From Acidobacteriota bacterium (GTDB lineage Bacteria > Acidobacteriota > Terriglobia > Terriglobales > Acidobacteriaceae): DNA of 7,228 nt. The stretch spans positions 1 to 7,228 of the forward strand of contig JAJXXG010000355.1 of the NCBI GenBank assembly GCA_021781255.1, written 5' to 3'. A program made the position numbers and the translations under genes. The notes beneath the pieces were generated by a model. The model had not been told where the DNA came from. It did not search any database and worked only from the letters and a program-made list of their open reading frames with translations. How positions within the stretch are numbered: the stretch's first letter is position 1; each line of letters starts with the position of its first letter. Below, piece after piece: positions 6,561 to 7,228 of this stretch.

Positions 6561-7228
6561 TTAGAAGCCCATCACGTTGTAACCGCAATCCACATACATC
6601 ACTTCACCGGTGATGGCGCTCGACAGATCGCTGGCCAGAAACAGCGCCGCGCCGCCTACCTCGAGCTGATCCACGTTGCGGTGCAGCGGGGCGCGGTCGG
6701 CGTGTGTCCTCATCATCACCGTCAGGTCGCCCACGCCGCGCGCGGCAAGAGTCTTGATGGGTCCGGCGGAGATGGCGTTCACGCGGATGTTTTTCGCGCC
6801 AAGATTCCACGCCAGGTAACGCACCGTAGATTCCAGGCCGGCTTTGGCCACGGCCATCACGTTGTAGTTGGGGACGACCTTTTCCGCGGCGTAATAGCTC
6901 AACGTCATGATGCTGCCACCATCGGTCATCATCTCCGCGGCGCCGCGGCTGACGGCGATCAGCGAGTAAACGCTCACGTCCATGGCGATGCGGAAACCGT
7001 CACGGCTGGTGTTGATGAACTCGGCGTGCATGTCCGCGGCAGGCGCGAAGGCGACCGCATGAACCAGCACGTCCAGCTTGCCGTACTTCTGCTTGAGCGC
7101 GGCAAAGAGGGCATCGATTTCGCTGTCAGTCGAGACGTCGCACTGGAAGCCGCTGGCGCCGGGCAGGTCCTTGATCAGATCTTCGGCTTCGAGCTTCATG
7201 CGCTCATTCTGGTAGCAAATGGCAAGCG
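6561..7228 (-). CDS. fabI: Enoyl-[acyl-carrier-protein] reductase FabI (partial, N-terminus outside window)
   Basis: This is an NADH-dependent enoyl-ACP reductase of the short-chain dehydrogenase superfamily. It catalyses the last reduction of each fatty-acid elongation cycle in the cytoplasm. The frame continues past the internal ATG at 7199 to the right edge and reads LAICYQNER just before it, which fits the FabI region after the first dinucleotide-binding loop. About 221 of ~260 residues are visible. Counting from that ATG, LVHAVAFAP (45-53) lines the cofactor site. SYYAAEKVVPNYNVMAVAK (101-119) carries the FabI-type catalytic Tyr112-X6-Lys119 and the second conserved Tyr102 ten residues earlier. 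ISAGPIKTLAARG (143-155) is the loop before the mobile substrate-binding helix. The protein ends VDCGYNVMGF, then TAA. All key residues visible are intact. It is oriented against the polysaccharide genes and is probably not part of their operon. Confidence 0.95.
   Translation of the reverse strand, partial: LAICYQNERMKLEAEDLIKDLPGASGFQCDVSTDSEIDALFAALKQKYGKLDVLVHAVAFAPAADMHAEFINTSRDGFRIAMDVSVYSLIAVSRGAAEMMTDGGSIMTLSYYAAEKVVPNYNVMAVAKAGLESTVRYLAWNLGAKNIRVNAISAGPIKTLAARGVGDLTVMMRTHADRAPLHRNVDQLEVGGAALFLASDLSSAITGEVMYVDCGYNVMGF

Noticed and set aside
1..7228. CRISPR arrays, tRNA or rRNA genes, attachment sites, or a defence or other novel system
   Set aside because: I saw no regularly spaced repeats, no tRNA-like cloverleaf, no rRNA segments, and no genes outside polysaccharide synthesis, IS debris and FabI.

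Overview
The window looks like part of an exopolysaccharide / O-antigen-type biosynthesis cluster from a moderately GC-rich bacterium. The FabI C-terminus, the glycosyltransferase (GT) style and the IS types suggest an acidobacterium (Terriglobia/Acidobacteriaceae-like). That assignment rests on protein recall, not on a search, so treat it as tentative.

Layout: (1) bases 1-217, the last ~71 codons of a CgeB-type glycosyltransferase. (2) 195-1760, a polytopic membrane protein resembling Wzy-type oligosaccharide repeat-unit polymerases. (3) 1762-2745, a GT4-family glycosyltransferase that begins one base after the polymerase stop. (4) 2746-4106, about 1.36 kb with no living gene. It holds a decayed, chimeric insertion-sequence remnant: the first ~88 codons of an IS1182/DUF772-type transposase, joined out of frame to the last ~308 codons of an ISAzo13-type (Rhodopirellula-type) DDE transposase. 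The latter carries two stop codons, a frameshift and a lost catalytic Glu. (5) 4107-5255, a second GT4 glycosyltransferase with a GTG start and a good ribosome binding site. (6) 5366-6298, a GT2 glycosyltransferase of the WaaE/LgtF-like type. (7) 6299-6560, a short convergent intergenic gap. (8) 6561-7228 on the minus strand, a FabI enoyl-ACP reductase whose N-terminus lies outside the window. It is a core fatty-acid gene and probably marks the edge of the polysaccharide locus.

The plus-strand genes plausibly work together. The GT4 and GT2 enzymes would add sugars to a lipid-linked repeat unit on the cytoplasmic face, and the Wzy-like protein would polymerise exported units. The flippase, initiating transferase and chain-length regulator are not in this window. 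The sugars and linkages cannot be read from the sequence.

I looked for an undescribed system and do not see one. The most unusual object is the two-family transposase chimera and its decay pattern. The rest is a recognisable polysaccharide cluster next to a housekeeping gene.
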